A DNA stretch of 11,904 nucleotides from an uncultured Clostridia bacterium (lineage in GTDB: Bacteria; Bacillota; Clostridia; Christensenellales; UBA1242): contig CALVUB010000021.1 in NCBI GenBank assembly GCA_944363385.1, positions 1-11,904 of the forward strand, written 5' to 3'. Below, piece after piece: positions 6,555 to 11,904 of the stretch. The translations under genes were made by a program, and so were the position numbers. The notes beneath the pieces were generated by a model. The model saw nothing but the letters and a program-made list of their open reading frames with translations. It was not told the DNA's origin and made no database searches. Each line of letters opens with the position of its first letter. Within the stretch, counting starts at the first letter, position 1.

Positions 6555-8726
6555 TTAAGACATATTGCTTGGATTAATTTCCAAAAATACGCCATTTTTT
6601 GATGTTTTATTTGCAATTTCAAACACTTTTTCTTCAATTTCGTCCGCTTTTTCAAGTTTAACGCGCATTAAAATTTGATAGCGGAACTTGTTTTGAATTC
6701 GTTTAATCGGCGATTTCATGGCGTCTAAATAGAGAATTTGGTCGCCATAAACGCTTTTTAACTGTTCAATTTCAGTATAGCACACTTTCAGCATTTCGCG
6801 AACATAATTTTCGTTATTATCTGAAAAAAGAAGTCGAATAATTCTGCTAAATGGTGGAAAACAAGCCGTTTGCCTTATATTTGCCTCTTTTCTAAAAAAG
6901 CCCTTATAGTCATAGTTTGACGCAAATTTATATACATAATGCCGAGGTACGTAGGTTTGCAAGACTACTTTGCCTTCATCTTTGCTTCGTCCAGCACGCC
7001 CAGAAACCTGCGTTATAAGCTGAAAGGTTCTCTCTGTGCTTCTATAGTCGGCTTGGAACAAACTTTGGTCAGCATCAACAATTCCAACCAAAACCACATT
7101 TTCAAAATCATGCCCTTTTGCAATCATTTGCGTGCCAACCAAAATGCCTGGCAGAGAATTTTTGAATTCAGATAAAATTTTTTGATGAGCATTTTTAGTG
7201 GAAGTTGTATCGTTATCCATGCGCAAAATATTTACATTTGGGAAAAGTTCTTTCAGCTTTGCCACAACTTGTTGAGTGCCAACTGCGCCATATTTTATAT
7301 TCTCACCTTTACAATTTGGACATCGAGTCAAAACTTTGTATTGCTTTCCGCAGTAGTGACATTTAAGCCTGTTGTCTTCTCTATGATAGACCAAACTGAC
7401 ATCACAGTCACTACACTTTGCAATATAGCCACAATCTCGACAGCGCATAAAGGAAGAATAACCTCTTCGATTGATAAAAATCATCGCTTGTTTTTTGTTT
7501 TGCACCACCTGTCCAAGATCAGCCAAAAGCTGTGCTGAAAAAATCCCGATGTTTCCTCGTCTTATCTCACCAATCATGTCAACAATTTGTATTGCTGGCA
7601 ACTCTCTGCCATTTGCTCTTGTTGGAAGTTCAATAAGTTTATACTCACCAGCAACCGCCTTTTGATAACTCTCAACTGAAGGTGTCGCACTGCCCAGCAC
7701 TAATGGACAATGATTAAAAGACGCTCTAAATTTTGCAATATCATGAGTATAATATCTCGGATTTGACTCTGACACATAGCTTTGTTCATGTTCTTCATCA
7801 ATGATAATTATGCCTAAATTTTCAATTGGCGCAAAAATTGCAGAGCGCGCACCGATAACAATTCGAGCCTCTCCTGCAAAAATTCGCTTCCATTCATCAA
7901 ACCTCTCACCAGCTGAAAGCCCGCTATGAAGAAGCGCCACAAAATCACCAAATCGCGCTTTAAAAGATGCCATAATCTGTGGAGTAAGCGAAATTTCTGG
8001 AACAAGCAAAATTGCATTTTTGCCTTTTTTAAGTTCGCGCTCAATAAGATGCATATACACCTCAGTTTTTCCGCTTCCAGTCACGCCATGAAGAACAAAA
8101 ACCTCCGTTCCGCCAATTTCCGCTATCGCCTTTTTTTGCATCAAGTTTAATTCAACTTTTTTATCAGCTAGATTTTCCACAAAAGGTTTTCGTTCAATTT
8201 TTTCCTTGTCTTTTTCGAGTATACCCTTTTCATAAAGCGCTTTTACAGCACCATAGCCAAATTTTTCTCCCAGCACTGAAGAGGAGGTCTTTCCATGTTC
8301 TTTCAAAAAATCAACTATTTCAATTTGTTTTTTTGCATTTTTTGCAGGGATAAAATCCTTTTCTTTTAAAGAGTAAAATGTTTCAAAAATTTCGCGAACC
8401 TTTCCCTCTCGCATTTGACTTGGAAGAAAGAGTCTGAGCGTGCTTGCCATGGTGAGATGATTTTTCTTTGTCATAAAGCGCATGACTTCAAGCATTTCGC
8501 CCTTAATTGCTGAAAAATCCTCAATTGCTGAAATAATATTTTTGACCTTGCTTTCATCATATTCAGTTTTGTCTTTAAGCTCTACCACATAACCTTGCAC
8601 AATTCTTTTGCCAAACGGCACAAAAACACGCATGCCAACCTTCAAGTCGAGGTTTTCAGGCTTGCGATAATCAAATGTTTTGTCAATTGCTTTAACATCT
8701 TGGTCGATTATAACTTCTGCAAACAT
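6555..8726 (-). CDS. priA: Primosomal protein N' (replication restart helicase PriA)
   Basis: PriA recognises stalled forks and recombination intermediates, unwinds the lagging arm and loads the restart primosome. The 723-residue protein is complete. It has an N-terminal 3'-end-binding domain (about 1-105, VGMRVFVPFGKR near 30-41), a winged-helix region, and superfamily 2 helicase motifs: Walker A GVTGSGKT (214-221), DEEH (310-313), LGSATPS (344-350), and in the C-terminal lobe GTQMIAKGHDF and QVSGRAGR. Eight cysteines forming two zinc sites are all present (429, 432, 438, 441, 456, 459, 469, 472). AGGA with a T-rich spacer precedes the ATG at 8726. It heads the priA-def-fmt-rlmN-rsgA-rpe operon and has its own promoter at 8769-8797. 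Confidence 0.96.
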   Translation of the reverse strand: MFAEVIIDQDVKAIDKTFDYRKPENLDLKVGMRVFVPFGKRIVQGYVVELKDKTEYDESKVKNIISAIEDFSAIKGEMLEVMRFMTKKNHLTMASTLRLFLPSQMREGKVREIFETFYSLKEKDFIPAKNAKKQIEIVDFLKEHGKTSSSVLGEKFGYGAVKALYEKGILEKDKEKIERKPFVENLADKKVELNLMQKKAIAEIGGTEVFVLHGVTGSGKTEVYMHLIERELKKGKNAILLVPEISLTPQIMASFKARFGDFVALLHSGLSAGERFDEWKRIFAGEARIVIGARSAIFAPIENLGIIIIDEEHEQSYVSESNPRYYTHDIAKFRASFNHCPLVLGSATPSVESYQKAVAGEYKLIELPTRANGRELPAIQIVDMIGEIRRGNIGIFSAQLLADLGQVVQNKKQAMIFINRRGYSSFMRCRDCGYIAKCSDCDVSLVYHREDNRLKCHYCGKQYKVLTRCPNCKGENIKYGAVGTQQVVAKLKELFPNVNILRMDNDTTSTKNAHQKILSEFKNSLPGILVGTQMIAKGHDFENVVLVGIVDADQSLFQADYRSTERTFQLITQVSGRAGRSKDEGKVVLQTYVPRHYVYKFASNYDYKGFFRKEANIRQTACFPPFSRIIRLLFSDNNENYVREMLKVCYTEIEQLKSVYGDQILYLDAMKSPIKRIQNKFRYQILMRVKLEKADEIEEKVFEIANKTSKNGVFLEINPSNMS

Positions 8727-8735
8727 AAAAAAATC

Positions 8736-8767
8736 CTATTGAAACTTATCTGTTCAAGTTACAATAG
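8736..8767 (-). promoter_or_regulatory. Stem-loop in the priA leader, attenuator- or terminator-like
   Basis: On the minus strand CTATTGTAACTT (8767-8756) pairs with AAGTTTCAATAG (8747-8736) with one T-T mismatch, around an 8-base loop. The sequence GGATTTTTTTATG follows, giving a seven-T run directly before the priA start. The hairpin abuts the priA ribosome binding site. It could end read-through from rpoZ or mask the priA site. It is AU-rich, so the stem is weak. Confidence 0.4.
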
Positions 8768-8768
8768 A

Positions 8769-8797
8769 ATTATATCACAAAATAGCATAATTTCCAA
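8769..8797 (-). promoter_or_regulatory. SigA-type promoter of the priA operon
   Basis: On the minus strand TTGGAA (8797-8792) and a perfect TATAAT (8774-8769) are 17 bases apart. The start of transcription should be near 8762, giving a leader of about 35 bases. It lies in the 79-base gap between the rpoZ stop and the priA start. Confidence 0.65.
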
Positions 8798-8805
8798 GTT
8801 AAATC

Positions 8806-9003
8806 TTAAAATGCACTTGGACGAACTTTTCCATTTGCAATTTCATCGCACGCAATTGAAATTGCTTTCTTTTCTTCAGAAGAGGCATCCAACAAATTGA
8901 TAGACTCAATCTCTTTTGCTCTTTTTGCAATAAGAGTGCAAAGCACATATTTGTTGCCGTCTGTTTGTTTTAAAAGTTCATCTATAGAAGGTTTTATCAT
9001 CAT
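8806..9003 (-). CDS. rpoZ: RNA polymerase omega subunit
   Basis: Omega is the small subunit that helps assemble and stabilise beta' in the RNA polymerase core. The 65-residue product has the family pattern: IKPSIDELLKQTDGNKYVL, then IAKRAKEIE, and near the end KKAISIACDEIANGKV. The usual length for Firmicutes omega is about 65-75 residues. The start at 9003 is supported by GAGGTGA (9015-9009); a second ATG follows at once at 9000. A longer frame to 9051 overlaps the promoter. rpoZ commonly sits between gmk and coaBC-priA; here priA follows but coaBC is missing and gmk does not precede it. Confidence 0.9.
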   Translation of the reverse strand: MMIKPSIDELLKQTDGNKYVLCTLIAKRAKEIESINLLDASSEEKKAISIACDEIANGKVRPSAF

Positions 9004-9030
9004 AACTCTCACCTCAAAAATTTCTAGTAT

Positions 9031-9059
9031 ATTATAGCATAAAATATTCATTTTGTAAA
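9031..9059 (-). promoter_or_regulatory. Extended -10 SigA-type promoter of rpoZ
   Basis: On the minus strand TTTACA (9059-9054) and TATAAT (9036-9031) are 17 bases apart, with TGC directly before the -10 (extended -10 element). Predicted transcription start is near 9024, about 20 bases before the ATG. An inverted repeat (9056-9072) overlaps the -35. Confidence 0.75.
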
Positions 9060-9072
9060 CAAATTTTGTTTA
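9056..9072. repeat. Palindrome overlapping the rpoZ -35 box, possible operator
   Basis: TAAACAAA (9056-9063) and TTTGTTTA (9065-9072) are perfect 8-base inverted arms around one T. The left arm overlaps the -35 hexamer of rpoZ. No U-tract follows on either strand, so it does not look like a terminator for the upstream gene. It could be a repressor site, but AT-rich palindromes also arise by chance. Confidence 0.35.
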
Positions 9073-9083
9073 TTAGAAAAAAA

Positions 9084-9608
9084 TTATTCATCTTCACTGC
9101 TATTAGCCAAAATTTCTGTTTTCATTTTTTTGTATTCATTTTCATCAATAAGGCCTTCATCATAAAGTTGTTTAACTTTTTTAAGCCTTCCTTCAACGCT
9201 GATAATTTCAACTTTGTCATAATTTATCTTTGCCATCTCGCCTTCACGGCCAGCAATAATTCCCGCAACTGAAACGGCGCATGCAATAAGCCCTCCAAAA
9301 AGCACTTGCAAAACAATCATCAAAACAATAAATGCAGTTTGGTCATTGATTTTTTCTTGTGAATAGCTTGCAAATTTAAAAAAGAAACAATTTACCACAA
9401 TTGTCAAAACACCAATCACAAGCAAGGAAATCGATGTTGCCACAACAAAGCCTTGAACAAAATCCACGCGAGTTGGGTCTACCGCTTCTTTCATAGAAAA
9501 GAAGATTGAAATGGCAATTATTCCACATAAAATTTCAATACAAGCAAGAATAATCCCTAAAATTGCAGAAGTGTAAAAATAATTATTTCTTTTTTCAATT
9601 TTTTCCAT
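9084..9608 (-). CDS. Integral membrane protein with C-terminal SHOCT-like domain
   Basis: I do not recognise a characterised family for the whole protein. The 174-residue product has three hydrophobic segments at about residues 12-37, 54-77 and 91-119, then a cytosol-type charged linker. The C-terminal motif RLKKVKQLYDEGLIDENEY with KKMKTEIL after it (about 141-167) fits the SHOCT pattern ('L..LYD.G.I...EY...K..IL'). SHOCT is a short domain often found at the ends of membrane or stress-related proteins and thought to mediate oligomerisation. The start at 9608 has GGAGGA (9619-9614) 5 bases upstream and a strong promoter of its own. It lies between alr and rpoZ, but neither neighbour suggests a role. 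Function unknown. Confidence 0.75.
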   Translation of the reverse strand: MEKIEKRNNYFYTSAILGIILACIEILCGIIAISIFFSMKEAVDPTRVDFVQGFVVATSISLLVIGVLTIVVNCFFFKFASYSQEKINDQTAFIVLMIVLQVLFGGLIACAVSVAGIIAGREGEMAKINYDKVEIISVEGRLKKVKQLYDEGLIDENEYKKMKTEILANSSEDE

Positions 9609-9627
9609 TTTTGTCCTCCATGCGATA

Positions 9628-9656
9628 ATTATAGCACATAAAGAACAATTTGTAAA
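9628..9656 (-). promoter_or_regulatory. Extended -10 SigA-type promoter of the SHOCT membrane protein
   Basis: On the minus strand TTTACA (9656-9651) and TATAAT (9633-9628) are 17 bases apart, with TGC before the -10. Predicted transcription start near 9621 falls just before the ribosome binding site (9619-9614), so the leader is about 13 bases. The -35 lies only 5 bases beyond the alr stop codon. Confidence 0.75.
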
Positions 9657-9661
9657 GTTTT

Positions 9662-10702
9662 TTAATTTTCTAAAATTATTCTTTCACCACGAAAACGAGA
9701 AAAATTTGTAAGCACTTCATATTCTGTACTTTCAATAAGTGACGCAAAAAGGCTGGCCGAATTTAAAATATCAACTTCATATCCCACCTTAATTTTGTTT
9801 TTACCAAGATTGACCATAAAACAGTCCATGCAAATGTTTCCAACATTTTCAAGCGTTTTGCCTTTGCATGTTACCATCATTTTATTTGATAACTTTCGTG
9901 GCAAGCCATCAGCATAGCCAAGAGGAATTACACCAATTTTCATCTTCTGTTGAGCTGTATAACCACACAAATAGCCAATATGCTCACCCTCTTCTGCCTG
10001 AGTAATATCCACAATTTGACTTTTTACAGACATTACAGGCAACAAATCTTGGTTCCCATAACCATAAACTTCAATTCCGCTTCTAAACATCTGCGCATCA
10101 ATTTCCAAAAAGATACTGCGACCGCCACCTACATGGGTTGTCACATTCCACTCTTTTGGAAGCATATAACAAAATTCATAAAAAATTCGCTTTTGTCTTT
10201 CAGTATAGTTTTCATCAGTGGTAAGCGACGAAAAATGAGTATAAAATCCACTTAAAGCAAAGTTATATTTTTTCAGCACTGCAATAACTTTTAAAAACTC
10301 ACCTTTTTCTTTAACGCCATAGCGGTTCATGCCTGAATTTAAGCATAGATGCATTTTTGGCTTTAAATCAAGTTTTTTTGCGATTTTGCAAACTTTTTTC
10401 ACCTCCCCCAGCGAAAATATGGCAAATTCTATATTCTCCGACATAATTTTTTGATAATTTTCAATCGCGCCAAAAACAACTATCTGTTTGTCAGACAGCT
10501 CTCGAAGAGCAAAAGCCTCTTCTTCATTTGAGACTCCATAGGCGATATCCTCTTGCTTTAGGCACTGCACAATTTCTTTCATGCCGTGCCCATAAGCGTT
10601 CGCTTTAACCATAACGCAAAGTTTTTTCTCTTCCAGCAAGTTTTGTAGATAGTGAACATTATGTAGCAAATTGGTTTTACTTATAATAATTTTGTTAAAC
10701 AT
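9662..10702 (-). CDS. alr: Alanine racemase (PLP-dependent, fold type III)
   Basis: Alr interconverts L- and D-alanine and supplies D-Ala for peptidoglycan. The 346-residue product has the PLP lysine motif VMVKANAYGHG (30-40; Lys33), the pyridine-nitrogen Arg207 in FRSGIEVYGY, the second catalytic base Tyr248 in GYTAQ, and IPLGYADGLPR (259-269). Near the C-terminus VGNICMDCFMVNLG matches the family's 'G.ISMD...VD' strand. It is somewhat shorter than the usual 360-390 residues, and the C-terminal end RFRGERI replaces the common R.PR.Y. A related racemase acting on serine or another amino acid cannot be excluded. The ATG at 10702 fits the family start but has no good ribosome binding site and lies inside a hairpin. 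No clear promoter is visible between it and the upstream terminator. Confidence 0.88.
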   Translation of the reverse strand: MFNKIIISKTNLLHNVHYLQNLLEEKKLCVMVKANAYGHGMKEIVQCLKQEDIAYGVSNEEEAFALRELSDKQIVVFGAIENYQKIMSENIEFAIFSLGEVKKVCKIAKKLDLKPKMHLCLNSGMNRYGVKEKGEFLKVIAVLKKYNFALSGFYTHFSSLTTDENYTERQKRIFYEFCYMLPKEWNVTTHVGGGRSIFLEIDAQMFRSGIEVYGYGNQDLLPVMSVKSQIVDITQAEEGEHIGYLCGYTAQQKMKIGVIPLGYADGLPRKLSNKMMVTCKGKTLENVGNICMDCFMVNLGKNKIKVGYEVDILNSASLFASLIESTEYEVLTNFSRFRGERIILEN

Positions 10703-10718
10703 ATCTTTATATATGTTT
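10697..10718 (-). promoter_or_regulatory. Hairpin enclosing the alr start codon
   Basis: On the minus strand AAACATAT (10718-10711) pairs perfectly with ATATGTTT (10704-10697) around the 6-base loop ATAAAG. The alr ATG (10702-10700) lies in the 3' arm, and the only SD-like bases (AAAG) lie in the loop. The structure may hold down alr translation; it is AU-rich and therefore only moderately stable. Confidence 0.4.
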
Positions 10719-10735
10719 TGTTTTTAAAAAAGTTT

Positions 10736-10766
10736 AAAAAAACTCTATATCACTGGCGATATAGAG
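10736..10766 (-). terminator. Intrinsic terminator after the small three-helix membrane protein
   Basis: On the minus strand CTCTATATC (10766-10758) pairs perfectly with GATATAGAG (10751-10743) around a 6-base loop, followed by seven T's (10742-10736). It lies about 25 bases after the stop of the upstream gene and 34 bases before the alr start, separating the two. Confidence 0.9.
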
Positions 10767-10789
10767 CCTTTTCGTTGTTTCTTTGCCTT

Positions 10790-11101
10790 TTATACACAAA
10801 GTGGAACAATAATGCATGCAATAACAACAAGCAAAATGAAAATGTAAAGCACTTTCCAAACAGCAGGTTTGCTTCGAACATAGCGCCAAGCAAGAATTGC
10901 AACAATCACAACCATGGCTGCCATTGCAATGTTTTGCAGAACTGTGACTGCAATTGCATCAACGCCAACCAAACTTAAAATCATTGCAACAAGATACAAA
11001 AGTGCTGCAGCGCCCAAAACCCACAAAGAAATTTTGTTTAAGCCCCAAAAACTTGAACTTGATTTCCTTGTTGTGCTTTTTGAAGATGATTTTTTTGCCA
11101 T
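10790..11101 (-). CDS. Small three-helix membrane protein of unknown function
   Basis: The 103-residue product starts with a Lys/Ser-rich cytoplasmic-type tail (MAKKSSSKSTTRKSSSSFWG) that gives way at once to hydrophobic segments at about residues 24-46, 49-73 and 83-102. The positive-inside rule would put the N-terminus in the cytosol. The start at 11101 has AAGGAGG (11116-11110) 8 bases upstream; a longer frame to 11173 would include the promoter. I do not recognise a named family. It has its own strong promoter and a strong terminator, so it forms a single-gene unit. Such a fully insulated small membrane protein may be well expressed, but the sequence gives no hint of substrate or partner. 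Confidence 0.7.
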   Translation of the reverse strand: MAKKSSSKSTTRKSSSSFWGLNKISLWVLGAAALLYLVAMILSLVGVDAIAVTVLQNIAMAAMVVIVAILAWRYVRSKPAVWKVLYIFILLVVIACIIVPLCV

Positions 11102-11122
11102 ATAAACTTCCTCCTTGCCTTT

Positions 11123-11151
11123 ATTATAATCAAATGACAAAAAAATGTAAA
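11123..11151 (-). promoter_or_regulatory. SigA-type promoter of the small three-helix membrane protein
   Basis: On the minus strand TTTACA (11151-11146) and TATAAT (11128-11123) are 17 bases apart. Predicted transcription start near 11116 coincides with the ribosome binding site, giving a leader of about 15 bases. The -35 starts 5 bases past the stop of the upstream gene. Confidence 0.75.
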
Positions 11152-11156
11152 CAAAA

Positions 11157-11357
11157 TTAGTCAGTTTTTTCAAAATTAATCAAAAGAGGCAAATATTCTT
11201 CCCAACGATATGAGCGAATTGGAATAGGTGCGTGATTTTTAAAGTAAAGCACAAGCGCTGGCGCAATACCTCTGTATTCTTCCATAAATTTATACCCTAC
11301 AAGTTCGCCTTCAAAAATCAGTTTTTTGACTACAGCATGATAATTATAATACCCCAT
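11157..11357 (-). CDS. Small conserved clostridial-type protein, MGYYNYH family
   Basis: The 66-residue product begins MGYYNYHAVVKKLI and ends WEEYLPLLINFEKTD. From memory, proteins with this MGYYNYHA...LVGY.F.E.Y.GI.PALVL...PIR..RWEEYLPLL pattern are common in clostridia, and some carry the database label 'thermostable hemolysin delta-VPH'; I know of no evidence that the label is right. The protein has no signal peptide or membrane segment and looks like a small mixed alpha/beta cytosolic domain with conserved Tyr, Arg and Trp. The ATG at 11357 has AGAGG 5 bases upstream; an earlier GTG at 11363 overlaps that site. It follows the ZIP transporter gene by 37 bases with no clear promoter between, so co-transcription is likely. 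Confidence 0.7.
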   Translation of the reverse strand: MGYYNYHAVVKKLIFEGELVGYKFMEEYRGIAPALVLYFKNHAPIPIRSYRWEEYLPLLINFEKTD

Positions 11358-11394
11358 AAACACCTCTTTTTTATTGTGCTTAAATTAAAAATTT

Positions 11395-11904
11395 TTACGC
11401 AAGTGCCACATCAAAAATCATCATAATCACAAATCCGATGATAAAGCCCCATGTTCCTATATGATTTTTAGAAACAATTTGTGAATCTGGCAACAATTCT
11501 TCACATACGACATAGAGCATAGCGCCTGCCGAAAAACTTAAAAACCACGGCATAAGACTTTCAATACTTGTAGAAAGAATAATGCCCACAACCACCATTA
11601 TAGGCTCAACAACACCGCTTAAACAGGTCATAAAAAACGCCTTTTTCTTGCTTTTAAGCTCTTCTTTCAAGGGAAGAGCAAGCGCCGTGCCTTCTGGGAA
11701 ATTTTGCACTCCAATGCCTATAGCAAGCATAAGTGCGCTATAAAATGAGCTACCACCAGATAAAAAAGCGCTTCCATAAGCAAGCCCAACAGCCAAACCC
11801 TCGGGAATATTATGCAAAGTGACGGCTATAAAAAGTTTTGAAGCTTTACTGAAGCTATATTCTCGTTTGTTTTTTCGGCTCAAAATTTTAGGCAAAATAA
11901 TGTC
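11395..11904 (-). CDS. ZIP-family divalent metal transporter, 5' end outside the window
   Basis: The frame stays open to the window edge, so 169 C-terminal residues are visible. Two signature metal-site motifs are present, HNIPEGLAVG and, one helix later, QNFPEGTALALPL, which correspond to transmembrane helices 4 and 5 of ZIP proteins and line the metal path. Two further helices carry LSGVVEPIMVVVGII and FSAGAMLYVVCEELLPDSQ, and a last one ends at FDVALA. The QNxPEG form of the second motif and the AGAMLYVV.EEL.P signature resemble the GufA/ZupT-type bacterial branch. ZIP proteins move Zn, Fe or Mn toward the cytosol; the exact metal cannot be read from the sequence. No metal-responsive site is visible because the promoter lies outside the window. 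Confidence 0.9.
   Translation of the reverse strand, partial: DIILPKILSRKNKREYSFSKASKLFIAVTLHNIPEGLAVGLAYGSAFLSGGSSFYSALMLAIGIGVQNFPEGTALALPLKEELKSKKKAFFMTCLSGVVEPIMVVVGIILSTSIESLMPWFLSFSAGAMLYVVCEELLPDSQIVSKNHIGTWGFIIGFVIMMIFDVALA

Noticed and set aside
7182..7538. 118-residue plus-strand frame inside priA
   Set aside because: It is opposite the PriA zinc-binding and helicase region, which is fully conserved in its own frame; the apparent protein has no family features.
9056..9072. Terminator for the SHOCT membrane protein gene
   Set aside because: The inverted repeat is followed by CAAAATG on the minus strand, not by a run of T's, and has almost no loop.
9662..10702. Truncated or broken alanine racemase
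   Set aside because: Although short for the family, the PLP lysine, Arg207, Tyr248 and C-terminal strand motifs are all present in one frame, so it appears intact.
1..11904. TGA recoding, as in Mycoplasma-like low-GC genomes
   Set aside because: TGA ends def, fmt and rlmN at the expected lengths, and tryptophans in conserved places use TGG.
1..11904. CRISPR arrays, insertion sequences, prophage or defence genes
   Set aside because: No spaced direct repeats, transposase, integrase or terminal inverted repeats were seen; the only direct repeat is inside the Lys-rich coding region.

Overview
The window looks like chromosomal core sequence from an AT-rich, low-GC Gram-positive bacterium, most likely an uncultured clostridial gut-type Bacillota. 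The support is the AT-rich sequence with A/T-rich codon use, strong AGGAGG-type ribosome binding sites, SigA-type TTTACA/TATAAT promoters, and a Firmicutes-style priA-def-fmt-rlmN-rsgA-rpe gene string. TGA ends several genes and tryptophan is TGG, so the code is the standard bacterial one. I see no mobile element, rRNA, tRNA, CRISPR array or prophage.

Left part, plus strand (1-2098). The window opens in the last 44 codons of uvrC, closed by an intrinsic terminator. A strong promoter then drives a two-gene unit: a DapB-fold dehydrogenase resembling 2,4-diaminopentanoate dehydrogenase, with an odd Cys/His tail, and tmk (thymidylate kinase). A hairpin at 2081-2112 works in both directions and separates tmk from everything to its right, which is all on the minus strand.

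Centre, minus strand (8726 down to 2111). A tightly packed operon runs priA, def, fmt, rlmN, rsgA, rpe. Junctions are overlaps of 4, 14 and 1 bases or gaps of 13 and 35 bases. It joins replication restart (PriA), N-terminal formyl-Met handling (Def removes the group, Fmt adds it), 23S rRNA/tRNA methylation (RlmN), 30S maturation (RsgA) and the pentose phosphate pathway (Rpe). Compared with the classic Firmicutes cluster it lacks coaBC, rsmB and the prpC/prkC phosphatase-kinase pair at their usual places. Downstream, with its own promoter, is a small DUF2188-like protein with a lysine-rich, histone-H1-like N-terminal half.

Right part, minus strand (11904 down to 8806). In transcription order: the 3' part of a ZIP-family metal transporter, a 66-residue conserved small protein, a small three-helix membrane protein with its own promoter and terminator, alr (alanine racemase), a membrane protein with a C-terminal SHOCT-like motif, and rpoZ (RNA polymerase omega). 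Three of these share an identical TTTACA-17-TATAAT promoter.

No obviously new multi-gene system is visible. The points most worth a second look are the Gln at the normally His switch-I position of RsgA, the Cys/His tail of the dehydrogenase, the H1-like DUF2188 protein, the very short predicted mRNA leaders, the hairpin over the alr start codon, and the trimmed priA-rpe operon.
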